From the NCBI RefSeq assembly GCF_003946115.1, contig NZ_RHOH01000007.1:1-64000 (forward strand): a DNA stretch of 64,000 bases, written 5' to 3'. Numbering within the stretch: position 1 is the first letter of the stretch; each line of letters begins with the position of its first letter. Positions 9,113-17,047 of the stretch are shown one piece after another. Origin of the DNA: Lacticaseibacillus daqingensis (GTDB lineage Bacteria; Bacillota; Bacilli; Lactobacillales; Lactobacillaceae). The translations under genes were made by a program, and so were the position numbers. The notes beneath the pieces were generated by a model. It was not told the DNA's origin. It did no database searches and saw only the letters and a list, made by a program, of their open reading frames with translations.

Positions 9113-9169
9113 AAAATAAACGTCCCTTCCTATTCTCGTCTCTGGTGTCTAGACCGCTAGCAGTATAAC

Positions 9170-9199
9170 AAAAGAGCCGGCCCGTTGGCGACCGACTCT
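9170..9199 (-). terminator. aldB terminator
   Basis: Minus strand GAGTCGG...CCGGCTC stem followed by TTTTG, about 20 bases downstream of the aldB stop. Confidence 0.75.
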
Positions 9200-9219
9200 C
9201 ATTTCATCCTCATCTGAGG

Positions 9220-9933
9220 TTAGTTGGCTGACCCCTCGGCCTGCTGGATCTGGGCCACCACGTCTGCCCCGCCGAGGTCCCGTTGCCGAAATTCAAGGTC
9301 TTCAGCCGGTAGGTGCAACTGCACATCGGCAAACGACTGCACCGCTAGCGTCCCTGCTACCCCGGCAAAGTCGAGTACGTGGCCCCCGAAGTCGTGGGCA
9401 TCACTCAGGAAGTGCAAGTGGAAGCCCGGCGCGGCCATGCCCGCATAAAGCGCAGGGCTAAAGTAGCCCATCAGCGTCCCCGTGATCGCCGTGGCGGTGA
9501 ACTCACGCTGCGCCGCCGCGGTTTGGGTCAGCGTCGGGTACGGTGGGGTCTGCTTGGCCACCGCCCGAGTGTGCATGCGCGCAAAGCGGCCGTGCAGCAT
9601 GACTGCGCCAAACAGATTGGCCGAGCCAAGCGCTTGCGCCATCGCGGCCTTAGCAGCCGCCGATGTTGCGACCTCAAGCGCGCTGACTTGGTCAAACGCG
9701 GCCGGGTGCACATTGGCAAACGGCACCAGCGCTTGCGCGTCCGGCTGGTGCACGGCCCCGGTCGCCGTGACCTGATACACGATCCCCTTGAGGATGATCA
9801 GCTCGCCGTCCAACCCGGTCAGTGTGCCGATCCCCGTGTCGCCGTGTTGCAACAGGTCGCCTAGGCGCAACGTGCCGGCAAAGCCGCCGGGCACGAGGTT
9901 GGCCAGCGTCCCGTGTTGATACATCACTGTCAT
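9220..9933 (-). CDS. aldB: Alpha-acetolactate decarboxylase
   Basis: Converts (S)-alpha-acetolactate to acetoin, the second step of the pyruvate overflow branch. The 237-residue length is normal. The zinc ligands are visible in GFHLHFLSDAHDFGGHVLDF (about 180-200): His-X-His and the later His. ATG 9931-9933 follows GGGGGAAGCGAA. The open frame extends upstream into alsS but has no ribosome site there. It sits 22 bases after alsS on the same strand, so the two are an operon. The symbol could equally be budA. Confidence 0.95.
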   Translation of the reverse strand: MTVMYQHGTLANLVPGGFAGTLRLGDLLQHGDTGIGTLTGLDGELIILKGIVYQVTATGAVHQPDAQALVPFANVHPAAFDQVSALEVATSAAAKAAMAQALGSANLFGAVMLHGRFARMHTRAVAKQTPPYPTLTQTAAAQREFTATAITGTLMGYFSPALYAGMAAPGFHLHFLSDAHDFGGHVLDFAGVAGTLAVQSFADVQLHLPAEDLEFRQRDLGGADVVAQIQQAEGSAN

Positions 9934-9955
9934 TTCGCTTCCCCCGATCACCTGA

Positions 9956-11626
9956 TTAATAGAACTGATCCGCCAGCATCGCGGCGCCCAGCTTCGGGTT
10001 GTCCGCGTAGTCGACCGGAATGTCGACCACCACCGGCCCGGCTGTGGCAAATGCCTGATCCAGCACCGCCGCTAGCTCTTCCGGTTGGGTGACCCGCAGG
10101 CCGGTGGCACCGAAGCTCTCGGCGTACTTCACGAAGTCCACCGGGCCAAAGTCGACCCCGGCGGCGTGCCCGTACTTCGCCTCTTCTTGGAACTTCACCA
10201 TGTCGTAGTGGCCATCGTTCCAGATGATGTGCACCAAGTTGGCGTGCAAGCGCACCGCCGTCTCAAGCTCCTGCGCGGAGAATAGGAAGCCCCCATCACC
10301 GGACACCGAGATCGCTTTTTCCCCCGGCCGCACCAGCGTGGCCGCGATGGCCCACGGCAGGGCCACGCCAAGCGTCTGCATCCCGTTGCTGAACAGCAGG
10401 CGTCGCGGTTCGTAACTGCGGAAGTGGCGCGCCATCCAGATGTAAAAGCTGCCAACGTCCACGGCCACAGTCATCTGATCCGTGACACGCTGCTGCAAGG
10501 CGGCCACAATGGCCAGCGGGTGCACCAGCCCCGGCTTGCTTGCCGGTGGCACATCGCGCACCTTCAGCTGCTCTTGCAGCGTCGCCAGCGTTGTCTGGGC
10601 CTCTGGCGCCACGCGGTAGCCCCGCAAAAGTGGCATCAACACGTCCAGCGTCTGCGCGATGTCCCCCACCAGTTCGCTTTCCGGTTGGAAATTGTGGTCA
10701 ATTTCCGCGGCCCGCGAGTCGATGACAATGATGCGCGCCGTGCCCGCCGGGTTCCAGTTGCGCGGCTCGTACTCGATCGGGTCGTACCCGATCGTGACGA
10801 CGAGGTCGCTTTGCTGCAGCAGCTGATCGCCTGGCTGGTTGCGGAACAGCCCAACGCGGCCAAAGAAATCGTGTTCCTGGGCGTGGGACACGATCCCTGC
10901 CCCCTGGAAAGTTTCCACCACCGGCAGGTCGGCGACCGCAAGCAGGTCGCGCAACGCACTCGTGACCTCCGCAGACGAGGCGCGCATCCCCAGTAAAAGC
11001 ACTGGAAGCTTCGCGTCTTTGATCTGTCTTGCCAGGTTGGTCATGTCAGCTGGACTCGCCGGGCCAAGCTTCGGTGCCGGAATCGGCCGGATGGCCTTCG
11101 TTGTGACCGGACTATCGGTGACATCCTGCGGAATGGAGACAAAACTAGCCCCTTGCTTGCCCGACTCGGCCGCACGAAACGCGTTGGCGATCGTCTCGCT
11201 GACGTTATCGGGATCCTGCACCTCAACGGCATACTTCGTGATCGGGGCCAGCATCTCGGCATTCTTCATACTTTGGTGGGCCGAGCGCTGAAGGTCGGCT
11301 CGCTTCACTTGCCCGGAAATCGCGACCACCGGGTCCCCTTCCGCCGTGGCCGTGACCAGCGGGGTCGCCAGATTGGACACCCCAGGACCGGAAGTCGTCA
11401 GCACCACGCCGGCCTGTCCGGTCAGTCGGCCCACCCCAGCCGCCATGAACGCCGCATTGGCCTCATGGCGCGCAACAATTAGTTGCGGCGCCTGGGGGTC
11501 GCGTGGGTACTCCAGGCGTTCGAACAGCCGGTCGATTTTCGCGCCGGGGATCCCGAAGGCGTACTTCACCCCATGGTTGATCAAGCTCGCCACGATTAAG
11601 TCAGCACCATAATCTGTTTCAGTCAT
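9956..11626 (-). CDS. alsS: Acetolactate synthase, catabolic
   Basis: Thiamine-diphosphate enzyme joining two pyruvates into alpha-acetolactate. 556 residues. The N-terminal domain has the conserved [10 protein letters not shown] segment with the ThDP-activating glutamate. The central domain follows, and the C-terminal ThDP site reads [18 protein letters not shown]...WNDGHYDMV. The absence of a separate small regulatory subunit and the adjacency to aldB mark it as the catabolic AlsS rather than IlvB. ATG 11626 follows AAGGAGGAACTCTTG. A -10-like TATGAT lies around 11690-11700. Confidence 0.96.
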   Translation of the reverse strand: MTETDYGADLIVASLINHGVKYAFGIPGAKIDRLFERLEYPRDPQAPQLIVARHEANAAFMAAGVGRLTGQAGVVLTTSGPGVSNLATPLVTATAEGDPVVAISGQVKRADLQRSAHQSMKNAEMLAPITKYAVEVQDPDNVSETIANAFRAAESGKQGASFVSIPQDVTDSPVTTKAIRPIPAPKLGPASPADMTNLARQIKDAKLPVLLLGMRASSAEVTSALRDLLAVADLPVVETFQGAGIVSHAQEHDFFGRVGLFRNQPGDQLLQQSDLVVTIGYDPIEYEPRNWNPAGTARIIVIDSRAAEIDHNFQPESELVGDIAQTLDVLMPLLRGYRVAPEAQTTLATLQEQLKVRDVPPASKPGLVHPLAIVAALQQRVTDQMTVAVDVGSFYIWMARHFRSYEPRRLLFSNGMQTLGVALPWAIAATLVRPGEKAISVSGDGGFLFSAQELETAVRLHANLVHIIWNDGHYDMVKFQEEAKYGHAAGVDFGPVDFVKYAESFGATGLRVTQPEELAAVLDQAFATAGPVVVDIPVDYADNPKLGAAMLADQFY

Positions 11627-11831
11627 CAAGAGTTCCTCCTTGTTAGTCAGCACTATTATCTTTAAAAGCGCCTGATTAGCTGTTACACAGATTATCATAA
11701 AACTGTTTCATTTGCCAGCGCATTTTGCATCCACTCGCCCTAGTTTGTGCAGCTTAGCCAGCACACCGTTCGGTGCCCGGTGACTCAGTCGACCGGCAGT
11801 GCTCGGGTGGTGACGCTTACATTAAGTGGTC

Positions 11832-11874
11832 AAAAAATCGCCAACCAGCTGTTCGCACAGTGCCGGTTGGCGAT
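11832..11874 (-). terminator. Terminator of the 11880-12434 gene
   Basis: Minus strand ATCGCCAACCGGC pairs with GCTGGTTGGCGAT, then TTTTTT. Confidence 0.9.
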
Positions 11875-11879
11875 GTGAC

Positions 11880-12434
11880 TCAGTCCTTCAGCGTTAAGAG
11901 AATCTTCCCAATGCCCTGATCCGAGTCGGCAATTTTTAAGGTGAATGCAAACTTCGTGAAGATGTGCTGTAGCTTAGCAAAGTTTTCCCGGTCAAACGAG
12001 CTCAGATTGCCATCGATCTGGGCCACGTCCACCTTCTTGGCCAAGTTGATGAATGCCTTGAGCGCCAGTTGGGACAGCCCCATGTTCTGGAAGTCATAAA
12101 ACGCCAAGCGCGATTCCGAGCCCAAGGTCTCAAGCACCGTGATGTGCATCGAGTTCTCCCACCGGTTCAGGTCAAACAGCAGTTGCGATTGGAAGTCTGC
12201 CTTAGAATGACCATACTTGTCAACATTTTCAAACGGCGTGTAGACGCTGATGGTGAAGCTGTTGCGCTTCAAGTTGTCAGGCTTGTAATCTGTGTAGACG
12301 ATGTACTGCGTGGCCTGATGCTCGCCTGAGGCTTGCGGGCGGTTCATGCTAGACAGAATCGTGTACTGTGGGTCCTTTTCAATTGCGGCAAGCCGCTTCG
12401 CGTACACCTGGTCATACTCAATTTGGGCAGTCAT
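11880..12434 (-). CDS. Hypothetical protein, possible GNAT-like fold
   Basis: A 184-residue soluble protein, not confidently recognised. The C-terminal half (LAFYDFQNMGLSQLALKAFI ... FAKLQHIFTKFAFTLKI) loosely recalls the motif order of GNAT acetyltransferases, but the acetyl-CoA loop is not convincing. The N-terminal half has beta-strand character (TQYIVYTDYKPDNLKRNSFT). It has its own terminator and ribosome site (GGAGG before ATG 12432-12434). No function is assigned. Confidence 0.6.
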   Translation of the reverse strand: MTAQIEYDQVYAKRLAAIEKDPQYTILSSMNRPQASGEHQATQYIVYTDYKPDNLKRNSFTISVYTPFENVDKYGHSKADFQSQLLFDLNRWENSMHITVLETLGSESRLAFYDFQNMGLSQLALKAFINLAKKVDVAQIDGNLSSFDRENFAKLQHIFTKFAFTLKIADSDQGIGKILLTLKD

Positions 12435-12532
12435 TCTGAAACCTCCACGGTTAATGTTGATTTCATTATAGCATTAATCTGTGAAAGCCACGAGATTTCT
12501 TTCAATCAATGAAATGAAAAAAATATTTTCCA

Positions 12533-13063
12533 TTACAATTCAGAAACGTCATTTTCATTTTTCATTTTTCGACTGTAGTACGCTTCTTCTCGTGGCGCGC
12601 CTCCAGTCAGGCTGAACGCCAAGGGGACCGTGAAGCGGTGGGCAAACCCCAGCCGCGTCAACAGCGCCACCGAGCGCGTGTTATCCGGGAAGACCCCGGC
12701 CCACACCTCTGTGATGCCGTGCCTAGCCAGATCGCGTAACACCAGTATCAGCGCCTCGGTCATCAGCCCTTGCCCCCAAAACGGCCGCGCCAGCGCGTAC
12801 CCGATTTCCCGGGTGGTCCCATCCGGGCCCTCAGGGTCACCAGCACGCGGATAGACGCCAACCTGACCGATCACCTGACCCGCGCGCACAATGGCCAGCT
12901 CAGCCCGTGCCCCCGCGATAAAGTGCTGCGCTGCCGCTAAATCCGTCAACGGCCGCATTCCGGCGGGTTCAGTCACCGCTGGATCTTGCGCGTACCGAAG
13001 TAGGTCTGGCGCATCCGGCGCCACAAACGGCCGTAAAATCAGCGTTTCCCCTTGAAGTCGCAT
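12533..13063 (-). CDS. GNAT-family N-acetyltransferase (RimJ/RimL-like)
   Basis: About 176 residues. The N-terminus RLQGETLILRPFVAPDAPDL is typical of the RimJ/RimL branch. The middle carries EIGYALARPFWGQGLMTEAL, which is motif A with the pyrophosphate-binding Q/R-x-x-G-x-A/G-type loop, followed by VFPDNTRSVALLTRLGF. It acetylates an amino group, perhaps on a protein or small molecule; the substrate is unknown. Two ATGs are possible: 13063 has AAGGAGG at 7-base spacing, whereas 13069 is too close to it. Confidence 0.85.
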   Translation of the reverse strand: MRLQGETLILRPFVAPDAPDLLRYAQDPAVTEPAGMRPLTDLAAAQHFIAGARAELAIVRAGQVIGQVGVYPRAGDPEGPDGTTREIGYALARPFWGQGLMTEALILVLRDLARHGITEVWAGVFPDNTRSVALLTRLGFAHRFTVPLAFSLTGGAPREEAYYSRKMKNENDVSEL

Positions 13064-13308
13064 GGTCATCCCTCCTTGTCTCCAGTGTATCACCGCGCGG
13101 CCCACTGGTGTTGGGGCCAGCCTAACTCAGGTGTGCTGGCGACGGTTTAGCCTCACCGCATACTATAGCAGGACTTTCCGCGCTTCGCCGCGCGCCACCA
13201 AGCAACGCAAGTACATCTAGCTACGCCAAGTCACTCGGGGCCAAGAACGCCCCAAGCGCCTCGGCTAGGCTAGCTGATCTGCTAAGTGCGCTTTGCTCTG
13301 CTCTGGTA

Positions 13309-13345
13309 AAACAAAACGGGCCATCAGGTTGCCCTGGTGGCCCGT
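13309..13345 (-). terminator. rpmG terminator
   Basis: Minus strand ACGGGCCA pairs with TGGCCCGT, followed by TTTGTTTT, 30 bases after the rpmG stop. Confidence 0.85.
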
Positions 13346-13375
13346 CGGTTAGTCGCTACGGCCGTAAGCGACGAA

Positions 13376-13528
13376 CTACTTCTTAACTTCTGTGAAGACA
13401 ACGCGCTTACGCAACTTTGGAGAGTACTTCTTCAAAGAAAGGCGATCTGGCGTGTTGCGCTTGTTCTTAGAAGTCAGATAGATCCGTTCGCCGGTTTCGG
13501 CGCAAGCAAGAAGAATGTTATCACGCAT
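13376..13528 (-). CDS. rpmG: 50S ribosomal protein L33, zinc-free type
   Basis: A 50-residue protein of the large ribosomal subunit. The segments [20 protein letters not shown] and [10 protein letters not shown] are diagnostic of L33. Only one cysteine (Cys9, [11 protein letters not shown]) remains of the two CxxC pairs seen in zinc-binding L33, so this is a C-minus paralogue. Such copies are known to replace the zinc form under zinc limitation. Start ATG 13526-13528 has GAAAGAGGTGAAAGTAAG upstream. It has its own terminator. Confidence 0.95.
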   Translation of the reverse strand: MRDNILLACAETGERIYLTSKNKRNTPDRLSLKKYSPKLRKRVVFTEVKK

Positions 13529-13674
13529 CTTACTTTCACCTCTTTCTATCAGATTACTAACCTAACTAGCATACCGGATTCCAAGGGAAAGTCAAGCCTT
13601 TTTGCTTGTCACCGCGGTTTGACTCGCTTGGGGGCGCGTTTTATCCCACAAAAAAACTTTTTGCGTCAAACCGC

Positions 13675-13705
13675 TTGACCTGAAACGCGTTTCACACCCT
13701 ACACT
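13675..13705 (+). promoter_or_regulatory. Promoter with LacI-type operator
   Basis: TTGACC (13675-13680), a 19-base spacer and TACACT (13700-13705). The perfect palindrome TGAAACGCGTTTCA (13681-13694) lies inside the spacer. It resembles operators of the LacI/GalR family, and a LacI-family gene lies just downstream (14333). The centre is GC, not the CG of a canonical cre site, so local regulation is favoured over CcpA. Confidence 0.6.
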
Positions 13706-13769
13706 GATTTTGCCGGTAAGAAAGCGCCGTTGCGGGGCGCGTCTGGTCACTCAAAAAGGAGGAAGTCTC

Positions 13770-14219
13770 ATGTTCAAATTATTCAGTCCTAAGCACGTGG
13801 CGGTTGCAGTCACCCTTGAAAATGCCAATGAGCTGAGCGCCTTGAGCGCGATTGCGACCGTTGCCGCTGAGCGCCTCGCCCTTTCTGCCACCGCACTCAA
13901 AGCCAGCTTTATCGCAAGCGTTGTTCAAGGCGATCAGCTAGCCGCTGAGCGCGTGGTGGTGCTTCACGCGACCAGCGACGGCGTCACCACCCCGCAGTCC
14001 GTGCTGCTGAGCTTCGCTGAACCGGTGCTGTGGGGCACGCCCGGCACGCCCATCGATTTTGCCCTCGCCGTCGTGATCCCAGACGCCGCCCCAGAAGACA
14101 CGTGGGCGACGCTTCAAGCCCAGACAATTGCCCGTCTGGAAGCCCACGCCGCTGACCTTACGGCGCTGAAATCCAACGCTTCAGCGCTCAACCGGCTGAA
14201 CCAAAGTCTGCTGGCATGA
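13770..14219 (+). CDS. PTS EIIA-like (fructose/mannitol type) domain protein
   Basis: 149 residues. The order of blocks (RVVVLHATSDGV, then SVLLSFAEPVLWGTPGTPI, then DFALAVVIPDAAPEDTWATL) follows the PTS_EIIA_2 domain, in which the histidine of the PH-x motif accepts phosphate from HPr. That His is retained, but the preceding proline and several glycines are missing, so transferase activity is uncertain. No other PTS component is nearby. ATG 13770 is preceded by AAAAGGAGGAAGTCTC. It may be transcribed from the operator-containing promoter upstream. A regulatory role is possible. Confidence 0.6.
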   Translation: MFKLFSPKHVAVAVTLENANELSALSAIATVAAERLALSATALKASFIASVVQGDQLAAERVVVLHATSDGVTTPQSVLLSFAEPVLWGTPGTPIDFALAVVIPDAAPEDTWATLQAQTIARLEAHAADLTALKSNASALNRLNQSLLA

Positions 14220-14249
14220 CGCCTGCCGCCGTGCCGGGGTCTCGCTCCA

Positions 14250-14297
14250 TCCCAGGTCGATCGCCTTCGCCTGAGGGTGGGGCTTTTTGGTCGCTTG
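14250..14297 (+). terminator. Probable terminator
   Basis: GCTCCATCCC-AGG pairs imperfectly with CCTGAGGGTGGGGC, followed by TTTTT. Confidence 0.55.
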
Positions 14298-14332
14298 GGG
14301 TACACTAACCGTAGCAGTAAAGGAGGACCCTC

Positions 14333-15268
14333 ATGACAACTATCCATGATATTGCGCGTGAAAGTGGCTACTCCGCGGCCACGGTGTCGCGCGTGCTGAA
14401 CCACCACAAATACGTCTCGCCACGCGTGCGCGCTGAGGTCGAGGCGGTCATCCAGCGGCTAAACTACGTCCCCAACGCGGTGGCCCGCGATCTGAGCCGC
14501 GGCTCGACGCAAACCATCGGCGTGGTCCTTCCGATGCTTGACCACCCCTATTATACCGACTTGATCGCAGGCATCATGAAGACCGCCTTCACCCACCACT
14601 ACCGGGTGGTGATGCTACCGTCAGATTATGTCCGTCAAGTGGAGCTGGACTACCTTGAACAGCTACGCCGCCACGCCTATGACGGGCTTATTTTCACCTC
14701 ACACAACCTACCGCTGGCCGACCTGTTGCGCTACCAACAGTTCGGACCAGTGGTCGTCTGCCAGGACCCAGGGCCGCTTGAGCTGCCCGCGGCCTTCACG
14801 GACCGCGGGACCAGCTACCTGGAGGCGATGCGCTGGATCCAGGCCCAAGGTGCGACCCGCGTCAGCCTGATGCTGCCGCGGGACCCTGCACTGTCTGCGA
14901 CAGCCAGCGCGATGGTGGCCGCCTTCACCGCAGTATTTGGGCACGCCCCGGACCCAGCCGACAACTGGGTGGGCTCCATGACCAACGAGGACGGTTACGC
15001 GGCCGGCAGTTTTTTGGCGGCCCGTCAGCCAGACTTTATCTTCGCCAATGGGGATGACATCGCCGCCGGGGTGCGCCGCTACTACCTGGATCACCAGCGC
15101 CCCGTTCCACCCATGATGGGGCAGGAAAACCAGCTATCGGGCCAGCTGATGAATATTGCGACCATCGATCACCACTTTAAGCGCGTCGGGGCCGCGGCCC
15201 TGGAATTGGCCATCGGGGTGCGCCAAGGGCAGGTCAAGATCGCCTCGGATTTTATCGCGCGTAGCTGA
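14333..15268 (+). CDS. LacI/GalR-family transcriptional regulator
   Basis: 311 residues. The N-terminal LacI HTH (TIHDIARESGYSAATVSRVLN) and hinge helix (YVPNAVARDLSRGSTQTIGVV) are intact. A periplasmic-binding-like effector domain follows (about 60-311). ATG 14333 has AAAGGAGGACCCTC upstream. Effector unknown. The palindrome at 13681-13694 in front of the EIIA-like gene is the obvious candidate operator, so it may control that gene and possibly its own. The pepI-like gene follows 57 bases downstream on the same strand. Confidence 0.92.
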   Translation: MTTIHDIARESGYSAATVSRVLNHHKYVSPRVRAEVEAVIQRLNYVPNAVARDLSRGSTQTIGVVLPMLDHPYYTDLIAGIMKTAFTHHYRVVMLPSDYVRQVELDYLEQLRRHAYDGLIFTSHNLPLADLLRYQQFGPVVVCQDPGPLELPAAFTDRGTSYLEAMRWIQAQGATRVSLMLPRDPALSATASAMVAAFTAVFGHAPDPADNWVGSMTNEDGYAAGSFLAARQPDFIFANGDDIAAGVRRYYLDHQRPVPPMMGQENQLSGQLMNIATIDHHFKRVGAAALELAIGVRQGQVKIASDFIARS

Positions 15269-15324
15269 GCACACGCGCGGCTTTAGTGGTAGAATGAGAG
15301 CATTCTTAGAAAGTGGTGAATGCA

Positions 15325-16230
15325 TTGAAGCAAGGAACAACGATTTTAACGCTCGACAACGGCTACCACCTTTGGACCAACACACAAGGCACCGGTGACA
15401 TTCACCTGCTTTGCCTGCACGGCGGCCCCGGCGGCAACCATGAATACTGGGAAAACTTCGGCGAAAAGCTGGCCGACCTTGGCGTTCAGGTCCACATGTA
15501 CGATCAGCTGGGTTCGTTTTACTCCGACCAGCCCGACTACTCGGACCCCGAAATTGCGGCCAAGTACCTGACCACGGACTACTTCTTGGGTGAAGTCGAA
15601 GAAGTCCGCCAAAAGCTCGGCCTGGACCAGTTCTACCTCATTGGCCAAAGCTGGGGCGGCGCGCTGACGCAACTTTACGCGCTTAAGTACGGCGAGCACC
15701 TGAAGGGCGCCATTATCTCCTCGATGATCGACAATATCGAGGAATACGTCACGCACATCAACCTCGTGCGCGAGGAGGCCCTGCCACCAGCGGCCGTCGC
15801 TTACATGAAAGCCATCGAGGCCAAAGGCGACTGGGCCGACCCGCAGTACCAAAAGTACGTGGACGTTTTGAACGCCGGCTACGTCGACCGCAAGCAGCCG
15901 CCGGCCATCTCGCATCTGATCAACACCACTGGCACCGCCGTGTACAACGCCTTCCAAGGCGACAACGAGTTCGTGGTCACCGGCAAGCTGAAGGACTGGG
16001 ACATTCGCGACCAGATCCACAACATCACCGTGCCGACCCTGTTGACCTTCGGCGAGCATGAAACCATGCCGCTGCGTTCCGCGCAACGCATGGCCGAAGT
16101 GATCCCCCACGCGCGCCTCGTCACCACGCCAGATGGCGGTCACCACCACATGATCGACAACGCGCCGGTGTACTTCGCTAACCTGAAGCAGTTCATTTCA
16201 GACGTCGAAAACGGTACGTTCAACGACTAG
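15325..16230 (+). CDS. pepI: Proline iminopeptidase (prolyl aminopeptidase)
   Basis: Cytoplasmic alpha/beta hydrolase (peptidase family S33) that removes N-terminal proline from peptides. The oxyanion segment HGGPGG (about 32-37), nucleophile elbow GQSWGG with Ser109 and C-terminal DGGHHHMID with the catalytic His are visible. About 301 residues. Start: the family usually begins MKQ/MQT, so TTG at 15325 (LKQGTT) with upstream AAGTGGTGA is preferred over GTG 15313 or 15316. Confidence 0.92.
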   Translation: MKQGTTILTLDNGYHLWTNTQGTGDIHLLCLHGGPGGNHEYWENFGEKLADLGVQVHMYDQLGSFYSDQPDYSDPEIAAKYLTTDYFLGEVEEVRQKLGLDQFYLIGQSWGGALTQLYALKYGEHLKGAIISSMIDNIEEYVTHINLVREEALPPAAVAYMKAIEAKGDWADPQYQKYVDVLNAGYVDRKQPPAISHLINTTGTAVYNAFQGDNEFVVTGKLKDWDIRDQIHNITVPTLLTFGEHETMPLRSAQRMAEVIPHARLVTTPDGGHHHMIDNAPVYFANLKQFISDVENGTFND

Positions 16231-16238
16231 CGACCCAA

Positions 16239-16412
16239 GAGGCTGAGACAAAAACGGTTTTAGCCCAGAGTATCAGCATGGCCTCCTGTAAAACCCGCAC
16301 TTAGGTTTTATAGGAGGCCATGCTGATGTAGCTCGGGCGGCGCTTTTTGTGTCGTACCGGCCTGGAATAGTCGTGGTTCATTCTTAGGCCGTTAATGATG
16401 TCTCTGTCTCGT
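16239..16412 (+). repeat. Intergenic repeat, copy 2, with nested hairpin
   Basis: Starts GAGGCTGAGACAAAAACGG, and TGTCTCTGTCTC closes it near 16397-16410, so the ends are inverted. It contains a block at 16370-16402 matching 5078-5110 with a single difference. Inside lies a separate long hairpin (16274-16325). No coding potential. Confidence 0.75.
16274..16325 (+). repeat. 22-bp palindromic hairpin
   Basis: CAGCATGGCCTCCTGTAAAA continues to CC, then an 8-base loop CGCACTTA, then the complementary arm, with one G-U pair in 22. It is not followed directly by a T-run. The loop motif CTTAGGTT recurs in the hairpin at 28358-28408. Confidence 0.8.
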
Positions 16413-16440
16413 TTCAATTCACCCCAAAGGAGGGGCTCAC

Positions 16441-16773
16441 ATGGATGTTATTTTTCACCTCGATTCGGCCGCCAAGTGGCCTGTCGCCCTCAGCAACATC
16501 ACCAACTACTTGGCCGCCGCCCGTGCGGCTAACACGCCCGGCCAAGTTGAGCTGTTGATCAACGGCGCACCGGTCACCGATGCCACAACCACTAGCACCA
16601 TTGACTTAGCCCCGCTGATCGAAGCGGGTGTGACCGTGGCCGTCTGCGCCAACGCGATGCGCAGCCACCAAGTCACGGCCGCACAACTTCAACGCGGACT
16701 GACGATCGTGCCAGCTGGCGTTTACGAGCTCGCCTTGCGTCAGCATGCGGGGTTTGCGTACATCAAGCCCTAA
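16441..16773 (+). CDS. DsrE/F-like family protein
   Basis: 110 residues of the DsrE fold (COG1416-like). There is an N-terminal beta strand DVIFHLDSAAKW, NITNYLAAA, VELLINGAPV, then GVTVAVCANAMRSHQV with a single cysteine in the position used for sulfur relay in relatives, ending IVPAGVYELALRQHAGFAYI. Role unknown; sulfur handling is only a family association. AAAGGAGGGGCTCAC precedes ATG 16441. Confidence 0.75.
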   Translation: MDVIFHLDSAAKWPVALSNITNYLAAARAANTPGQVELLINGAPVTDATTTSTIDLAPLIEAGVTVAVCANAMRSHQVTAAQLQRGLTIVPAGVYELALRQHAGFAYIKP

Positions 16774-16871
16774 TCATCACGCCGTGTCAGCGCGGTCGCA
16801 CGCCCCCACATCGCCCATAGTGTGAGCCCGTGTCCTAAAACTGCGAGGATCAGCCATTGCCACCAACTCAT
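16770..16871 (-). CDS. Small membrane peptide (33 aa)
   Basis: A short frame MSWWQWLILAVLGHGLTLWA continuing to MWGRATALTRRDD: one Trp-rich transmembrane helix and a positively charged tail. ATG 16869-16871 is preceded on the minus strand by AAAGCGGGTGAGTCAC, a weak ribosome site. The stop overlaps the stop of the DsrE-like gene by two bases. No homologue is recalled. Expression is uncertain. Confidence 0.35.
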   Translation of the reverse strand: MSWWQWLILAVLGHGLTLWAMWGRATALTRRDD

Positions 16872-16997
16872 GTGACTCACCCGCTTTCTATCCTGTTAAC
16901 GTCACTGTACCGCGTTTTTGTATCGGGGCATGCCTGCGAATGTAAAAAGCGGGTAACGATTCGGTAAATGCCTGCGCAGCAACCGGTTCAACCGCAC

Positions 16998-17035
16998 AAA
17001 AGACCTGTGCGCCGCAGTGGCCGCACAGGTCTTTT
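16998..17035 (-). terminator. OPT transporter terminator
   Basis: Minus strand AAAGACCTGTGCG pairs perfectly with CGCACAGGTCTTT, 13 bp, then TTG. Confidence 0.85.
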
Positions 17036-17047
17036 GGCGTCTCACGC

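Noticed and set aside
8399-9160. 253-codon plus-strand open frame
   Set aside because: Opposite the LysP-like permease; Arg/His/Pro-rich product; shadow.
13681-13694. Canonical CcpA cre site
   Set aside because: Palindrome fits at the outer bases but the two central bases are GC rather than CG; a local LacI operator is more likely.
15346-16149. 267-codon minus-strand open frame
   Set aside because: Antisense of pepI, which has clear catalytic motifs; no ribosome site.
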